Shown one piece after another: positions 1 through 7,780 of a stretch of DNA of 64,000 bases (its first letter is position 1; each line of letters begins with the position of its first letter). This DNA comes from DATIXJ01 sp035518715 (GTDB taxonomy: Bacteria; Bacteroidota; Ignavibacteria; UBA10030; SZUA-254). The stretch is taken from NCBI GenBank assembly GCA_035518715.1, contig DATIXJ010000027.1, forward strand, positions 1-64,000. Reading direction: 5' to 3'. The notes below the pieces were generated by a model, which was not told where the DNA came from, ran no database searches, and saw only the letters and a list, made by a program, of their open reading frames with translations. Both the position numbers and the translations under genes were made by a program.

Positions 1-354
1 AAGGGGTAAGACCAAAAACCTGTTTACCTCTCCCGGCGTATACGTTTGTCCCGTGTAGTAGTCGACGTAGTCCTTCTCGTTGTCATCCTTTGCCTCGGAA
101 ATTGACAGATCGATGAATCCGGAAACCTCGTCTGTGTATTCATGACGGAAGAAAGACCCCATGCCAAATCCGTTCGTGGAAACAAGGATATTGATTCCCC
201 AGGCATTCCTCACAGAGTTGATGACCGTCTCGCCTTGAGGCGCCTGGATCTGTCCGAACACAAGGGTGCTGTCGTGTGGAGTGGTGGGAACCGACTGAGC
301 GGACATCAGGGATGGGAGAAACAGGACGAACAATATTAATGGAACCGCACGCAC
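1..354 (-). CDS. Secreted protein of unknown function (N-terminal part only)
   Basis: The reading frame stays open for 118 codons from a GTG at 354 to the window edge, so the C-terminus is missing. The first ~20 residues form a signal peptide (RAVPLILFVLFLPSLMSAQ, with cleavage likely after SAQ). The mature part continues SVPTTPHDSTLVFGQ and then an acidic segment rich in D, E, K and Y. I recognise no family. The start is uncertain: a TTG at 402 in the same frame would add 16 residues, and neither start has a good Shine-Dalgarno site. The gene lies downstream of the rRNA methyltransferase gene on the same strand, 144 nt away, so it could be read from its own promoter. Role unknown; probably periplasmic or exported. 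Confidence 0.55.
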   Translation of the reverse strand, partial: MRAVPLILFVLFLPSLMSAQSVPTTPHDSTLVFGQIQAPQGETVINSVRNAWGINILVSTNGFGMGSFFRHEYTDEVSGFIDLSISEAKDDNEKDYVDYYTGQTYTPGEVNRFLVLPL

Positions 355-498
355 GATTATTCTCAGAGCACTCGCAATATTCCGATAACCTTCTACTATC
401 AATATAATTCGGAATCATCCATTTGTCAACCGCCCGTATGTGTTCGACACGCTGCGATTCGAAAGGTTTTACGTGAATTCCACAGGTTCCCTGCGGGA

Positions 499-1677
499 TC
501 AGGAGACCTGGAATATTCCGAACTTCAGGTACCGCGTTTCGGGCATCGGAGGAAGTATCGGATGATCCGGTGCAGCCCCGCGCCATTCGAGGAGACGAAG
601 CGTGCGATTTGTCGAGAGCGCTGAGCCGTCGATAATCTCCAGAAATGTCTCTTCAAGCAAGTGGTGGGAACACGATGCCGTTGCGAGTATTCCTCCCGGG
701 GAAAGGAGTTGGAATGCGAGTATGTGCAGCTCACGGTAACCGCGCTTTGCCTGTGTGAGCGATTTCTTGTTCTTCGCGAATGAGGGAGGGTCAAGAATGA
801 TGGTGTTGAATCGCTTTCGTGCTTCAACGGCGGAGCGAAGAAAATCGAATGCATCCGCTGTCGTGAAGTGAACGCGATCCCCAAGCCCGTTGTGTTTGGC
901 ATTCTCTTCTGCCCGCACAACCGTCGGTTCTGAAATATCGATCCCTGTGACCTCTGCGGCCTCAGCATATCCGGCGTTCAGAGCAAATCCCCCTTCATTA
1001 CAGAAGCAGTCGAGAACAGTCGCACCGGAAACGTATCGGCGTATGGCCTTCCGGTTTTCCCGCTGGTCAAGGAAGAACCCCGTCTTCTGTCCTTCCAGCA
1101 GATCAATCGTGTAACTGATGCCGTATTCATGAAGCGTCACGGGATCTGCCGAACCGCGGAGAATGCCCTTCTTCAGCTCGAGGCCTTCGAGCGACCGCAG
1201 GTTCGATTCATTCCGTTCCACGATCCCGCGCGGATGGAGGAGCGATTCCAATACATCACAAATGAGCGTTTGCCTCTTGTCCATGCCGAACGAGAGCGTT
1301 TGTATCGAACAGTATTCGTTGTAGAGATCGATCACCAGCCCCGGCAGGAAATCGGACTCGCCGTGAACAAGCCGGTAGGCGTGCCCGCCCGGGTAGAGTT
1401 TCTTTCTCAGAAGAAGCGCGTTCTCGATCCGCTTTCTGAAGAACTCGAAATTGATTTCGACCTCCTCTGTCGAGAGGATTCGCACGGCAATGAGAGAGTG
1501 CGGATTGAAAAATCCGATGCCGAGGAGCTTTCCGGAGTGGCTCTTGACGTGTACCACATCCCCCGCACCCGGTTCCCCGGTGATTGAGGCGATCTCATTG
1601 CTGAAGACCCATTGATGTCCCGCGCGGATCCGGTGATCCTCATTTTTCTTGAGAGTGATGATCTTATCCATGGTCAT
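499..1677 (-). CDS. rlmI: Class I SAM-dependent rRNA (cytosine-C5) methyltransferase, RlmI family
   Basis: The 392-residue protein has the family's usual length and domain order. An N-terminal PUA-like domain (about residues 1-80, with GHQWVFSNEI) is followed by a linker and a Rossmann methyltransferase domain. Visible motifs are EGQKTGFFLDQREN (about 195-208), the SAM-binding VLDCFCNEGGFAL (about 221), the acidic GIDISEP strand, the catalytic LDPPSFAK and a late SCSHH segment. The family methylates a cytosine in 23S rRNA (C1962 in E. coli for RlmI). Neighbours are a partial secreted-protein gene downstream and copA upstream, with no functional link. The first ATG is used; a second ATG two codons later is equally possible, and neither has a clear Shine-Dalgarno site. 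The family call is firm; the exact target nucleotide is inferred. Confidence 0.88.
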   Translation of the reverse strand: MTMDKIITLKKNEDHRIRAGHQWVFSNEIASITGEPGAGDVVHVKSHSGKLLGIGFFNPHSLIAVRILSTEEVEINFEFFRKRIENALLLRKKLYPGGHAYRLVHGESDFLPGLVIDLYNEYCSIQTLSFGMDKRQTLICDVLESLLHPRGIVERNESNLRSLEGLELKKGILRGSADPVTLHEYGISYTIDLLEGQKTGFFLDQRENRKAIRRYVSGATVLDCFCNEGGFALNAGYAEAAEVTGIDISEPTVVRAEENAKHNGLGDRVHFTTADAFDFLRSAVEARKRFNTIILDPPSFAKNKKSLTQAKRGYRELHILAFQLLSPGGILATASCSHHLLEETFLEIIDGSALSTNRTLRLLEWRGAAPDHPILPPMPETRYLKFGIFQVS

Positions 1678-1715
1678 TGTAATGAAGACAATTCTGAAAA
1701 GGAGAATGATTCAGT

Positions 1716-3953
1716 TCATCGAACGAACTGCTGCCATCGCATGAATCGTAAACGAAGACTGTTGGAAACAACCGAAACGGAGCTCATGGCCATTGCCGCA
1801 GCGGCGAGCGCCGGCGTGAGGAGCCCCGCGGCTGCCAGCGGTATGCTGATGCAGTTATAGATGAACGCCCAGAAGAGATTTTGCTTAACGGTTCTCATCG
1901 TACGGCGGGAGAGCATGATCGTGCGCGAGACCGCGGAAAGGTCGTTCCCGGCAAGCGTGATATCAGCTGCTTCCATGGCGATGTCGGTTCCGCGGCCCAT
2001 CGCGATGCCAACGTCTGCCTGTGCGAGTGCCGGTGCGTCATTGATTCCGTCGCCTACCATCGCTACAACCTTGCCGTCCAGCTGCAGGCGCCTGATCTGC
2101 TTTCCCTTTTCGTCCGGGAGTACGCCGGCTATGATCTCTCCGACTCCTGCTTCCGAGCCGATGGCGCCCGCGGTTCGTTCATTATCTCCGGTGATCATCG
2201 CAACTGCGATGCCATTATCCTTCAACCCCGTGATGACTTCACGCGTACCGGGACGCAGTGTATCGGAGAACCCGAAGGCGCCGCAGACGACTCCCGCAAC
2301 GGCGACGAGGGCGATCGTTTTTCCTTCACGTTTCCATTCTTCGATCATGGGAACGAACGGCTCATAGCCGAGTGCACGTTCGTTCATGAGCGATTCGTTC
2401 CCCACGATGACTTCCTTTCGGCCGATCTGACCGGTCGAGCCCATGCCGGCTCTCGCACCAAACGACTCGACGTCCAAATGTTGTATCCCTTCCTCCGCTG
2501 CGCGCGCTACAATTGCCCTCGCAAGGGGATGCTCTGATCTCATCTCCAGAGATGAGGCGTATTGCAGAATGCTCTTCCGGTCGGATTGATCACTGACCGT
2601 AAAATCCGACACGACCGGTTTTCCGTTTGTCAGCGTTCCCGTCTTGTCGAATACCACCGTCGAGATGCGATGCGCCCGTTCCAGAATTTCCGCATTCCGG
2701 ATCAATATGCCGTTCGAAGCGCCGAGTCCGGTTCCGACAATAATAGCCGTGGGAGTTGCAAGTCCAAGCGCGCACGGGCAGGCAACAATCAGGACCGCAA
2801 TGAAGTTCATCATCGCGTTCGTAAAGGGGAGATGACCGATGAAATACGCCGTGAGGAACGTGAGAACTGCCAGAGCAATGACGACGGGAACGAAGACGGC
2901 GGCAACGCGGTCCACCAGACGCTGAATCGGTGCCTTTGATCCCTGTGCTTCCTGCACAAACCGGATGATTCCGGCGATGACCGTACTGCTTCCGACGGCT
3001 GTCGTACGCATGCGGAAGCTTCCGGTCAGATTCAGAGTACCGCCAACAACACGCCCGCCGGAGGCCCGGTCAACCGGCATGCTTTCTCCTGTGAGCATGG
3101 ATTCATCGATTGCAGATTGTCCGTCGATGACGATGCCATCCACGGGGATTTTTTCCCCGGGCCGAAGGACCAGAACGTCGCCGGTCTTCACGCTCTCGGT
3201 CGGGATGTCCTCCTCCCACCCATCACGAACACGGTGAGCAAATTTTGGCTGCAGCCGCAAGAGGTTTCGGATGGAATCAAAGGCCTTTCGCCTGGCCCGG
3301 GCTTCGAGCCATCTCCCAAACAACACCAGTGTAACGATCACTGCTGCCGAATCGAAATAGAGATCTCCGGCATGGGCATGATTTCCGAGCCATGAGGGGA
3401 AGAGAACAACGATACCACTGTAGAGGTATGCCGTGCCGGTTCCGATTGCCACGAGAGTATTCATATCAGCGGTCCAGTGGCGGGTAAGCTTCCAGGCAAC
3501 GGAAAAAAATCTCCTGCCCGATACAAACATGACAACACTCGCCGCAAGAAAGAGCAGTTTCCCAAGATCCTCTGATGCGATGCCGAGTGATTGCACGAAG
3601 GAAGAGTTCATGCTCGCGGCAACGATCGGAACCGTGACGATGGCCGCAATGAGAAGCTCACGCTGCAGTGCTGCGAGCGCCCGTTCCTGTATTGTTGAAG
3701 TATCATCCGGCTGGCGTTCCCGCTCTTCCCGAACAACCAGTGTGTAGCCGGCGGAGGCGACTGCCTCTGCCATAGCGGAAACCGTCGTTTTTGCGGGATC
3801 GAATGATACGGTTACCGCTTCCGTGGCAAGATTCGCGTTTGCGGATTCAACTCCATCCAGATGGTGCAGGGCTTTTTCCACTCGTACGACACAGCTTGCA
3901 CAGGTCATTCCTTCCAGAGGAAGTGTGAGTGTTGTTTGATGCTTATCGCTCAT
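1716..3953 (-). CDS. copA: Copper(I)-exporting P1B-type ATPase CopA
   Basis: This 745-residue inner-membrane pump uses ATP hydrolysis to export Cu(I). One N-terminal heavy-metal-associated domain carries GMTCASC (Cys18, Cys21). It is followed by membrane segments, the actuator TGES, the intramembrane CPC in VACPCALGLATP, the phosphorylated Asp in DKTGTLT, the SEHPLA motif and the hinge GDGINDAPAL. The Cu(I)-specific signatures YN (FIYNCISIP) and MxxSS (MAMSS followed by NSLRLRF) are present near the C-terminus, which favours Cu(I) over Zn or Cd. I chose the ATG at 3953 because it has a GGGAAG Shine-Dalgarno site and overlaps the end of the copZ-like gene by 11 nt; an in-frame start at 3983 is possible. 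Co-transcribed with copZ and, probably, the HMA-AraC gene. Confidence 0.95.
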   Translation of the reverse strand: MSDKHQTTLTLPLEGMTCASCVVRVEKALHHLDGVESANANLATEAVTVSFDPAKTTVSAMAEAVASAGYTLVVREERERQPDDTSTIQERALAALQRELLIAAIVTVPIVAASMNSSFVQSLGIASEDLGKLLFLAASVVMFVSGRRFFSVAWKLTRHWTADMNTLVAIGTGTAYLYSGIVVLFPSWLGNHAHAGDLYFDSAAVIVTLVLFGRWLEARARRKAFDSIRNLLRLQPKFAHRVRDGWEEDIPTESVKTGDVLVLRPGEKIPVDGIVIDGQSAIDESMLTGESMPVDRASGGRVVGGTLNLTGSFRMRTTAVGSSTVIAGIIRFVQEAQGSKAPIQRLVDRVAAVFVPVVIALAVLTFLTAYFIGHLPFTNAMMNFIAVLIVACPCALGLATPTAIIVGTGLGASNGILIRNAEILERAHRISTVVFDKTGTLTNGKPVVSDFTVSDQSDRKSILQYASSLEMRSEHPLARAIVARAAEEGIQHLDVESFGARAGMGSTGQIGRKEVIVGNESLMNERALGYEPFVPMIEEWKREGKTIALVAVAGVVCGAFGFSDTLRPGTREVITGLKDNGIAVAMITGDNERTAGAIGSEAGVGEIIAGVLPDEKGKQIRRLQLDGKVVAMVGDGINDAPALAQADVGIAMGRGTDIAMEAADITLAGNDLSAVSRTIMLSRRTMRTVKQNLFWAFIYNCISIPLAAAGLLTPALAAAAMAMSSVSVVSNSLRLRFMRWQQFVR

Positions 3954-4161
3954 CGCTTCCCGTGGCAATAGCGTATCCCGCATCCTTTATCGCGCGGGCG
4001 ATTTCGGATCTGCCGATGTTCTGTTCGTCATACTCGATTTCTGCCGATCCGATGGTAACCGATTTGACGGTAACGCCGTTGAGCGATGTGAGTGCTGTTC
4101 GTACGCTCTTCACGCAATGTTCACAGCTCATGCCCCGGATAGATAAGTTTTCGTGCTGCAT
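3943..4161 (-). CDS. copZ: CopZ-like copper chaperone (single HMA domain)
   Basis: The 72-residue protein is one HMA domain: GMSCEHC (Cys13, Cys16) near the N-terminus, then the beta-alpha-beta-beta-alpha-beta pattern ending in AIKDAGYAIA. Such proteins bind Cu(I) in the cytoplasm and hand it to a CopA-type ATPase. The ATG at 4161 is preceded by AAGGAG with good spacing; the longer frame starting at 4233 would run into the upstream regulator gene and looks unreal. Its 3' end overlaps copA by 11 nt, so translation is probably coupled, and it begins 17 nt after the regulator gene. Copper rather than another soft metal is inferred from CopA next door. Confidence 0.9.
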   Translation of the reverse strand: MQHENLSIRGMSCEHCVKSVRTALTSLNGVTVKSVTIGSAEIEYDEQNIGRSEIARAIKDAGYAIATGSDER

Positions 4162-4178
4162 AGAGTCTCCTTCAGGTG

Positions 4179-4877
4179 CTACAGATGTAAGATACCACTT
4201 TTGGGGAGGAAATGCGTTACAAGAATCCGACAATCTGTTATATCAGATTTTCCGAAGGGTGTTGGAGTTCGTTTTCTTCCAACGCTATCAATGGATTTCC
4301 GGAGAGAGTGTGTGAGGTCCCTGAACTCTGACGGGGTCATCCCCGTGAGCTGCTTGAATTGTGTGGAGAGATGCTGCACGCTGCTGAATCCTGTGATCCA
4401 GGCAATTTCGCTTAGTGTCTGTTCGTGATACTTCATGAGTTCTTTCACACGCTCGACCCGCTGAAGAAGAAAATAATGTTCGATCGTCATGTTTTCGACG
4501 GATGAGAAGAGCGAGCTGAGCGTGTGATACTCGATCCCTATCCTGCTCGAAAGGTATGCCGAAATCTTCCTGTCCTTCAGATCTTTCCCACTCGACTGAA
4601 AGACAATGCCGATGATTTCATGTTTGATCTGCTCGATGATCCGCGTCCGCCGGTCTTCAATCAGTTCGAATCCGTTGTCTACCAGCATCCTGCGGATTTC
4701 GGGAATCGGAAGAGAAGGAATCCCGCCGGCGACCACAACCTCGCCGAGCACGATGGAATGAACGCTCACGCCAAGCCGCTCGAGCTCTTCCCGTACGACG
4801 CGGATGCACCGGTTGCAGACCATATTTCTAACGTACAGCGTAGTGGTCTTTTTGGAGGAATGCTGCCTGCGGGTCAT
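4179..4877 (-). CDS. HMA-domain/AraC-type helix-turn-helix fusion regulator, probable copper sensor
   Basis: At 232 residues from the chosen start, the N-terminal third resembles a heavy-metal-associated domain: a YVRNMVCNRC loop (Cys21, Cys24), then IVLGEVVV and a terminal NGFELIED strand. The C-terminal half is an AraC-type DNA-binding domain with two helix-turn-helix units (TLSEIAWITGFSSVQHLSTQ followed by FKQLTGMTPSEFRDL). AraC proteins regulate transcription. A metal-binding domain on one, directly upstream of copZ and copA, suggests copper-responsive control of that operon. Similar proteins are common in Bacteroidota, but I know of no settled name. The start is uncertain: ATGs at 4946 and 4976 are in frame, but the longest version would have to read through the hairpin at 4951-4974. 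Domain calls are solid; copper sensing is inference. Confidence 0.8.
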   Translation of the reverse strand: MTRRQHSSKKTTTLYVRNMVCNRCIRVVREELERLGVSVHSIVLGEVVVAGGIPSLPIPEIRRMLVDNGFELIEDRRTRIIEQIKHEIIGIVFQSSGKDLKDRKISAYLSSRIGIEYHTLSSLFSSVENMTIEHYFLLQRVERVKELMKYHEQTLSEIAWITGFSSVQHLSTQFKQLTGMTPSEFRDLTHSLRKSIDSVGRKRTPTPFGKSDITDCRILVTHFLPKSGILHL

Positions 4878-4950
4878 CGGAACGACTGCCTTCGATGTGA
4901 GAGTGGACCTGGTCCGGAAATGCGGTGGTATTGATTGAATGAGCATCGGT

Positions 4951-4974
4951 GGCGCACTGCCGGAACAGTGCGCC
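4951..4974. other. Perfect 9-bp hairpin between aldolase and copper regulator genes
   Basis: GGCGCACTG and CAGTGCGCC flank a six-base CCGGAA loop. The structure is GC-rich and perfect but has no T-run on either side, so it is not a classic intrinsic terminator. On the minus strand it lies 11 nt after the aldolase stop codon, where it may end or stabilise that transcript. It also argues against the longest start for the HMA-AraC gene. Confidence 0.6.
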
Positions 4975-4984
4975 ATCGAAACGT

Positions 4985-6043
4985 TTATGCTACGGTAACT
5001 TCTTTACAGAGGTAAACATCCTGTATGGCATTAAGGATCTTCACGCCATCTGCCATCGGTCTCTGAAACGCCTTGCGTCCGGAGATCAATCCCATCCCGC
5101 CGGCGCACTTGTTGATCACTGCAGTGCGGACCGCATCGGCGAGATCGGATTCCCCTTTCGATTCGCCGCCGGAATTGATCAGCCCGGCTCTTCCCATGTA
5201 ATTGTTCGCCACCTGGTATCGGCAGAGGTCGATCGGGTTGCTGCTCGTGAGCTCGGAGTATACCTTCTTGCTCGTCTTGCCGAACTTCAATGCTTCGAAG
5301 CCGCCGTTATTCTCGGGGAGTTTTTGTTTGATGATATCCGCCTCGATCGTAACGCCGAGGTGATTGGCCTGGCCGGTCAGATCTGCCGACAGATGATAAT
5401 CTTTTTCGGGCGTCTTGAACGCGGAATTTCGGAGGTAACACCAGAGTATGGTCGCCATACCGAGTTCATGGGCCTGCTGGAACGCCGCGCCGATCTCCTG
5501 GATCTGTCGTTTCGATTCCGCCGAGCCGAAATAAATTGTTGCCCCGACTGCCACTGCGCCCATATCGAACGCCTGCTTGACGCGGGCGAAGAGAATCTGG
5601 TCGTAGCTGTTGGGGTACGAAAGAAATTCGTTGTGGTTGATCTTGAGGATGAAGGGGATCCTGTGGGAATACTTCCGGGCAACTGCTCCAAGCACGCCGA
5701 GCGTTGATGCCACCGCATTGCATCCGCCTTCGATCGCCAGCTTCACGATGTTCTCCGGATCGAAATACATCGGGTTGGGTGCAAATGACGCCCCGGCGGA
5801 ATGCTCGATACCCTGGTCGACCGGCAAGATGGAGACGTATCCGGTGTGCGCAAGCCGTCCCTGATGAATGATCCAGCTCAGACTCTTGAGAACCGGAACG
5901 GGACGATCGGAAAGTGCATAGACGCGATCAACATAATCCGGTCCCGGCATACAGATCGATTCTTTCGGGATCCCGGTGCATTTGTGTTCGAGCAAGAGTT
6001 TCGCATCGTTTCCCAACAGCTTTTGTATTTCATTGATATTCAT
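4985..6043 (-). CDS. fbaB: Class I fructose-bisphosphate aldolase, DhnA/FbaB type
   Basis: The 352-residue cytoplasmic enzyme cleaves fructose 1,6-bisphosphate to dihydroxyacetone phosphate and glyceraldehyde 3-phosphate (and the reverse) by a Schiff-base mechanism. Family landmarks are SILPVDQGIEHSAG (about 71-84), LKINHNEF, GAVAVGATIYFGS and EADIIKQKLPENN (about 234-246), which holds the likely Schiff-base lysine. The C-terminal phosphate-binding region reads GRAGLINSGGES and GGMGLISGRKAF. Length matches E. coli FbaB. It stands alone, with its own candidate -7 element upstream (6102-6109) and the hairpin just after its stop. Glycolytic or gluconeogenic direction cannot be told from sequence. 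Confidence 0.93.
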   Translation of the reverse strand: MNINEIQKLLGNDAKLLLEHKCTGIPKESICMPGPDYVDRVYALSDRPVPVLKSLSWIIHQGRLAHTGYVSILPVDQGIEHSAGASFAPNPMYFDPENIVKLAIEGGCNAVASTLGVLGAVARKYSHRIPFILKINHNEFLSYPNSYDQILFARVKQAFDMGAVAVGATIYFGSAESKRQIQEIGAAFQQAHELGMATILWCYLRNSAFKTPEKDYHLSADLTGQANHLGVTIEADIIKQKLPENNGGFEALKFGKTSKKVYSELTSSNPIDLCRYQVANNYMGRAGLINSGGESKGESDLADAVRTAVINKCAGGMGLISGRKAFQRPMADGVKILNAIQDVYLCKEVTVA

Positions 6044-6101
6044 GAGGATAGTCCCTGGAGAAGTTCCAACAAGTTGAGTTAGAGAATAGCGTTTCGCACT
6101 G

Positions 6102-6109
6102 GAAATATA
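6102..6109 (-). promoter_or_regulatory. Candidate -7 element for the aldolase gene
   Basis: On the minus strand this reads TATATTTC, close to the Bacteroidota TAnnTTTG element and about 60 nt before the aldolase ATG. There is no good TTG at the usual upstream distance (TTT at spacing 21), so this is a weaker match than the others in the window. Confidence 0.35.
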
Positions 6110-6136
6110 CGAAAATCGCGGGTGAAAAGGAAAACT

Positions 6137-7000
6137 TCAGAAGCGCAGTCCGTACCCGATTACCGACGGTGCGAGCCGGATCGTCGGCGCCGGCATGTGC
6201 ACGTAGTTGAGAAGATGTTTGACGGCGTTCAGGAAGTCGCCGTCGCCGGGAAGTTTGTTGAAGTCGACATCCAGCGCGAGGTACAATTCCCGCTCTCCGC
6301 TTCCATGAAGGTCGAGATTGGTGACGCCATATCCGGCCGCGATATTGAGCCAGGTAGGAATAAACGAAGGTGCGGATTCTCCCATGATCGCATCAAGATT
6401 GACGCTCAACCAATAGTTCTGGCTTTCATAATCGTCAAAGATTGTTCTGTAGGCGCCATGCTGGTAGCGTGTCGATGGTTCGGCGCTCCACTTGGGAGAT
6501 ATGGCGGTGAAGATGGGAGAAGTATTCTGAAGAAGGGGATAGCATGAGCCCATGGCATCTGCAACGATATCACCCGGACTAAAACCGAGATCCGGGTGAA
6601 ACCCGTCCTCAATTTCAACATAAAGCTGGAAGGCAAACGCAATCCCGGCGCCATAGAGGAGGGCGCGTGTGCGTTCGATGCCGGACCATGCAAATGATCG
6701 GCCGACAAGATCGGCGGCGCCGTTCGAAAAGAGAAAATGACCGCATTTGTCCGCACCAAGGGGAGGTCCGTCGTCGACGCTGAGATGGAACGGGCCGCGG
6801 TCACCTTTCCACCACGAATCGTAATTCTGAAGATGAGCTCCAACGATGATGCCCGCAGTGCCTCCGGCAACGAGAGCGACGCGCCACGGTATGACGCCGG
6901 AATTTCCGGCGTGAAGCACCGAATCTGAACTTTGTGAATGCGCAGGGGCCGCGAAAAGTATTGAGGCGATGAGCAGTATGATTCCAGGATGAGTTCTCAT
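6137..7000 (-). CDS. DUF2279 family predicted periplasmic/outer-membrane protein
   Basis: The 287-residue protein starts with a signal peptide (RTHPGIILLIASILFAAPAHS). The DUF2279 landmarks follow: a WWK segment, GADKCGHFLFSNG (about 93-105), an IAFAFQLYVEIEDG helix (about 130) and GFSPGDIVADAMGS (about 139-152). The C-terminal half has alternating strands consistent with an envelope-associated barrel or surface protein, including YWLSVNLDAI. E. coli YfiM is a small lipoprotein of the same domain family; its function is not established, so none is assigned here. The start has a GGGA site 8 nt upstream. It is divergent from the HAD gene, with only 96 nt between them. Confidence 0.75.
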   Translation of the reverse strand: MRTHPGIILLIASILFAAPAHSQSSDSVLHAGNSGVIPWRVALVAGGTAGIIVGAHLQNYDSWWKGDRGPFHLSVDDGPPLGADKCGHFLFSNGAADLVGRSFAWSGIERTRALLYGAGIAFAFQLYVEIEDGFHPDLGFSPGDIVADAMGSCYPLLQNTSPIFTAISPKWSAEPSTRYQHGAYRTIFDDYESQNYWLSVNLDAIMGESAPSFIPTWLNIAAGYGVTNLDLHGSGERELYLALDVDFNKLPGDGDFLNAVKHLLNYVHMPAPTIRLAPSVIGYGLRF

Positions 7001-7059
7001 GTTGTCATTCCCGGGGCAACCAGTCCAATATACCGAGAAGCTTTCTCAAGCTCAATATC

Positions 7060-7090
7060 TTTGAAACGACGCTCATTTTTGGTATATTTC
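7060..7090 (+). promoter_or_regulatory. Bacteroidota-type promoter for the HAD gene, apparently giving a leaderless mRNA
   Basis: TTTG at 7060-7063, a 19-nt spacer and TATATTTC at 7083-7090 match the TTTG-N19-TAnnTTTG consensus except for the last base. A start point about 6-7 nt downstream falls on or next to the ATG at 7097. No Shine-Dalgarno site lies between. Confidence 0.7.
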
Positions 7091-7096
7091 GTCCCT

Positions 7097-7780
7097 ATGC
7101 AGCGAGTCTCATGCATCATTTTCGATCTGGACGGAACACTCACGCAGACCAATGAGCTGATTTACGCGACATTCAATCATGTTGCGGAAAAATATCTGAA
7201 CAAGACCTTCACGCCGAAGGAAATTACCGGGCTGTTCGGCCCGCCGGAAGAGATCGCGATCGAACGCCTGCTCGGGAAGGAAAAGAGCCGTGAGGCCATG
7301 GATGATTTCTATGCATTTTATGAACACCATCATCCCTCGATGGCGTCTGCGTACGGCGGCGTCCGGGAAATGCTCGAGTTCCTGAAACAGCGGGGGATGA
7401 TACTGGCGATCTTTACGGGAAAGGGAAGAAAGACCGCACTGATTACCCTGGAGCAGATCGGCATCCGGAAATATTTTGATCTCATTGTGACCGGGACGGA
7501 TGTGAAGTCGCATAAACCTTCACCCGAAGGGATCGCCAGCGTGATGAACCGGTTTGGACTTGAGGCTTCGCAGGTCTTGATGGTAGGTGACAGCGTATCC
7601 GACATCCGGGCGGCACACGATGCGGGGGTGCTGATTGCTTCGGTGGTGTGGGATTCGTACGGGAAAGAGAAAGTCATGCAAATGGATGTCGATTACCGAT
7701 TTTACAGCGTATCTGAATTTGTTTCATGGTTGAAGAAGAACGTCTCCGGAACCGCAGCTTCGTCACAGGCGAAGGGATGA
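7097..7780 (+). CDS. HAD-superfamily hydrolase, phosphoglycolate phosphatase-like
   Basis: The 227-residue soluble enzyme has the HAD motifs in order: FDLDGTLTQTNE (motif I, with the nucleophilic and acid/base Asp pair), a helical cap, IFTGKGRK (motif II Thr), the motif III Lys in VKSHKPSPEGI, and MVGDSVSDIRAAHDAG (motif IV). It will hydrolyse a small phosphorylated metabolite. Subfamily IA members of this length are often called Gph or PpaX, but the substrate cannot be read from the sequence. The ATG at 7097 is the first in frame before motif I and sits immediately behind a promoter. The stop codon overlaps the next gene by 4 nt (ATGA), so translation is probably coupled. Confidence 0.9.
   Translation: MQRVSCIIFDLDGTLTQTNELIYATFNHVAEKYLNKTFTPKEITGLFGPPEEIAIERLLGKEKSREAMDDFYAFYEHHHPSMASAYGGVREMLEFLKQRGMILAIFTGKGRKTALITLEQIGIRKYFDLIVTGTDVKSHKPSPEGIASVMNRFGLEASQVLMVGDSVSDIRAAHDAGVLIASVVWDSYGKEKVMQMDVDYRFYSVSEFVSWLKKNVSGTAASSQAKG

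Noticed and set aside
140..586. 148-codon minus-strand frame near the left end
   Set aside because: The parallel frame in 1-354 has a signal peptide and continues past the edge; this one overlaps the end of rlmI and has no protein-like features.
1861..2537. Long plus-strand open frames opposite copA
   Set aside because: They lie entirely inside a well-supported gene on the other strand and show no family features; codon structure belongs to copA.
4179..4976. Longest start for the HMA-AraC gene
   Set aside because: It would read through the hairpin at 4951-4974, and the added N-terminal residues do not resemble the family; the later ATG leaves a normal HMA start.
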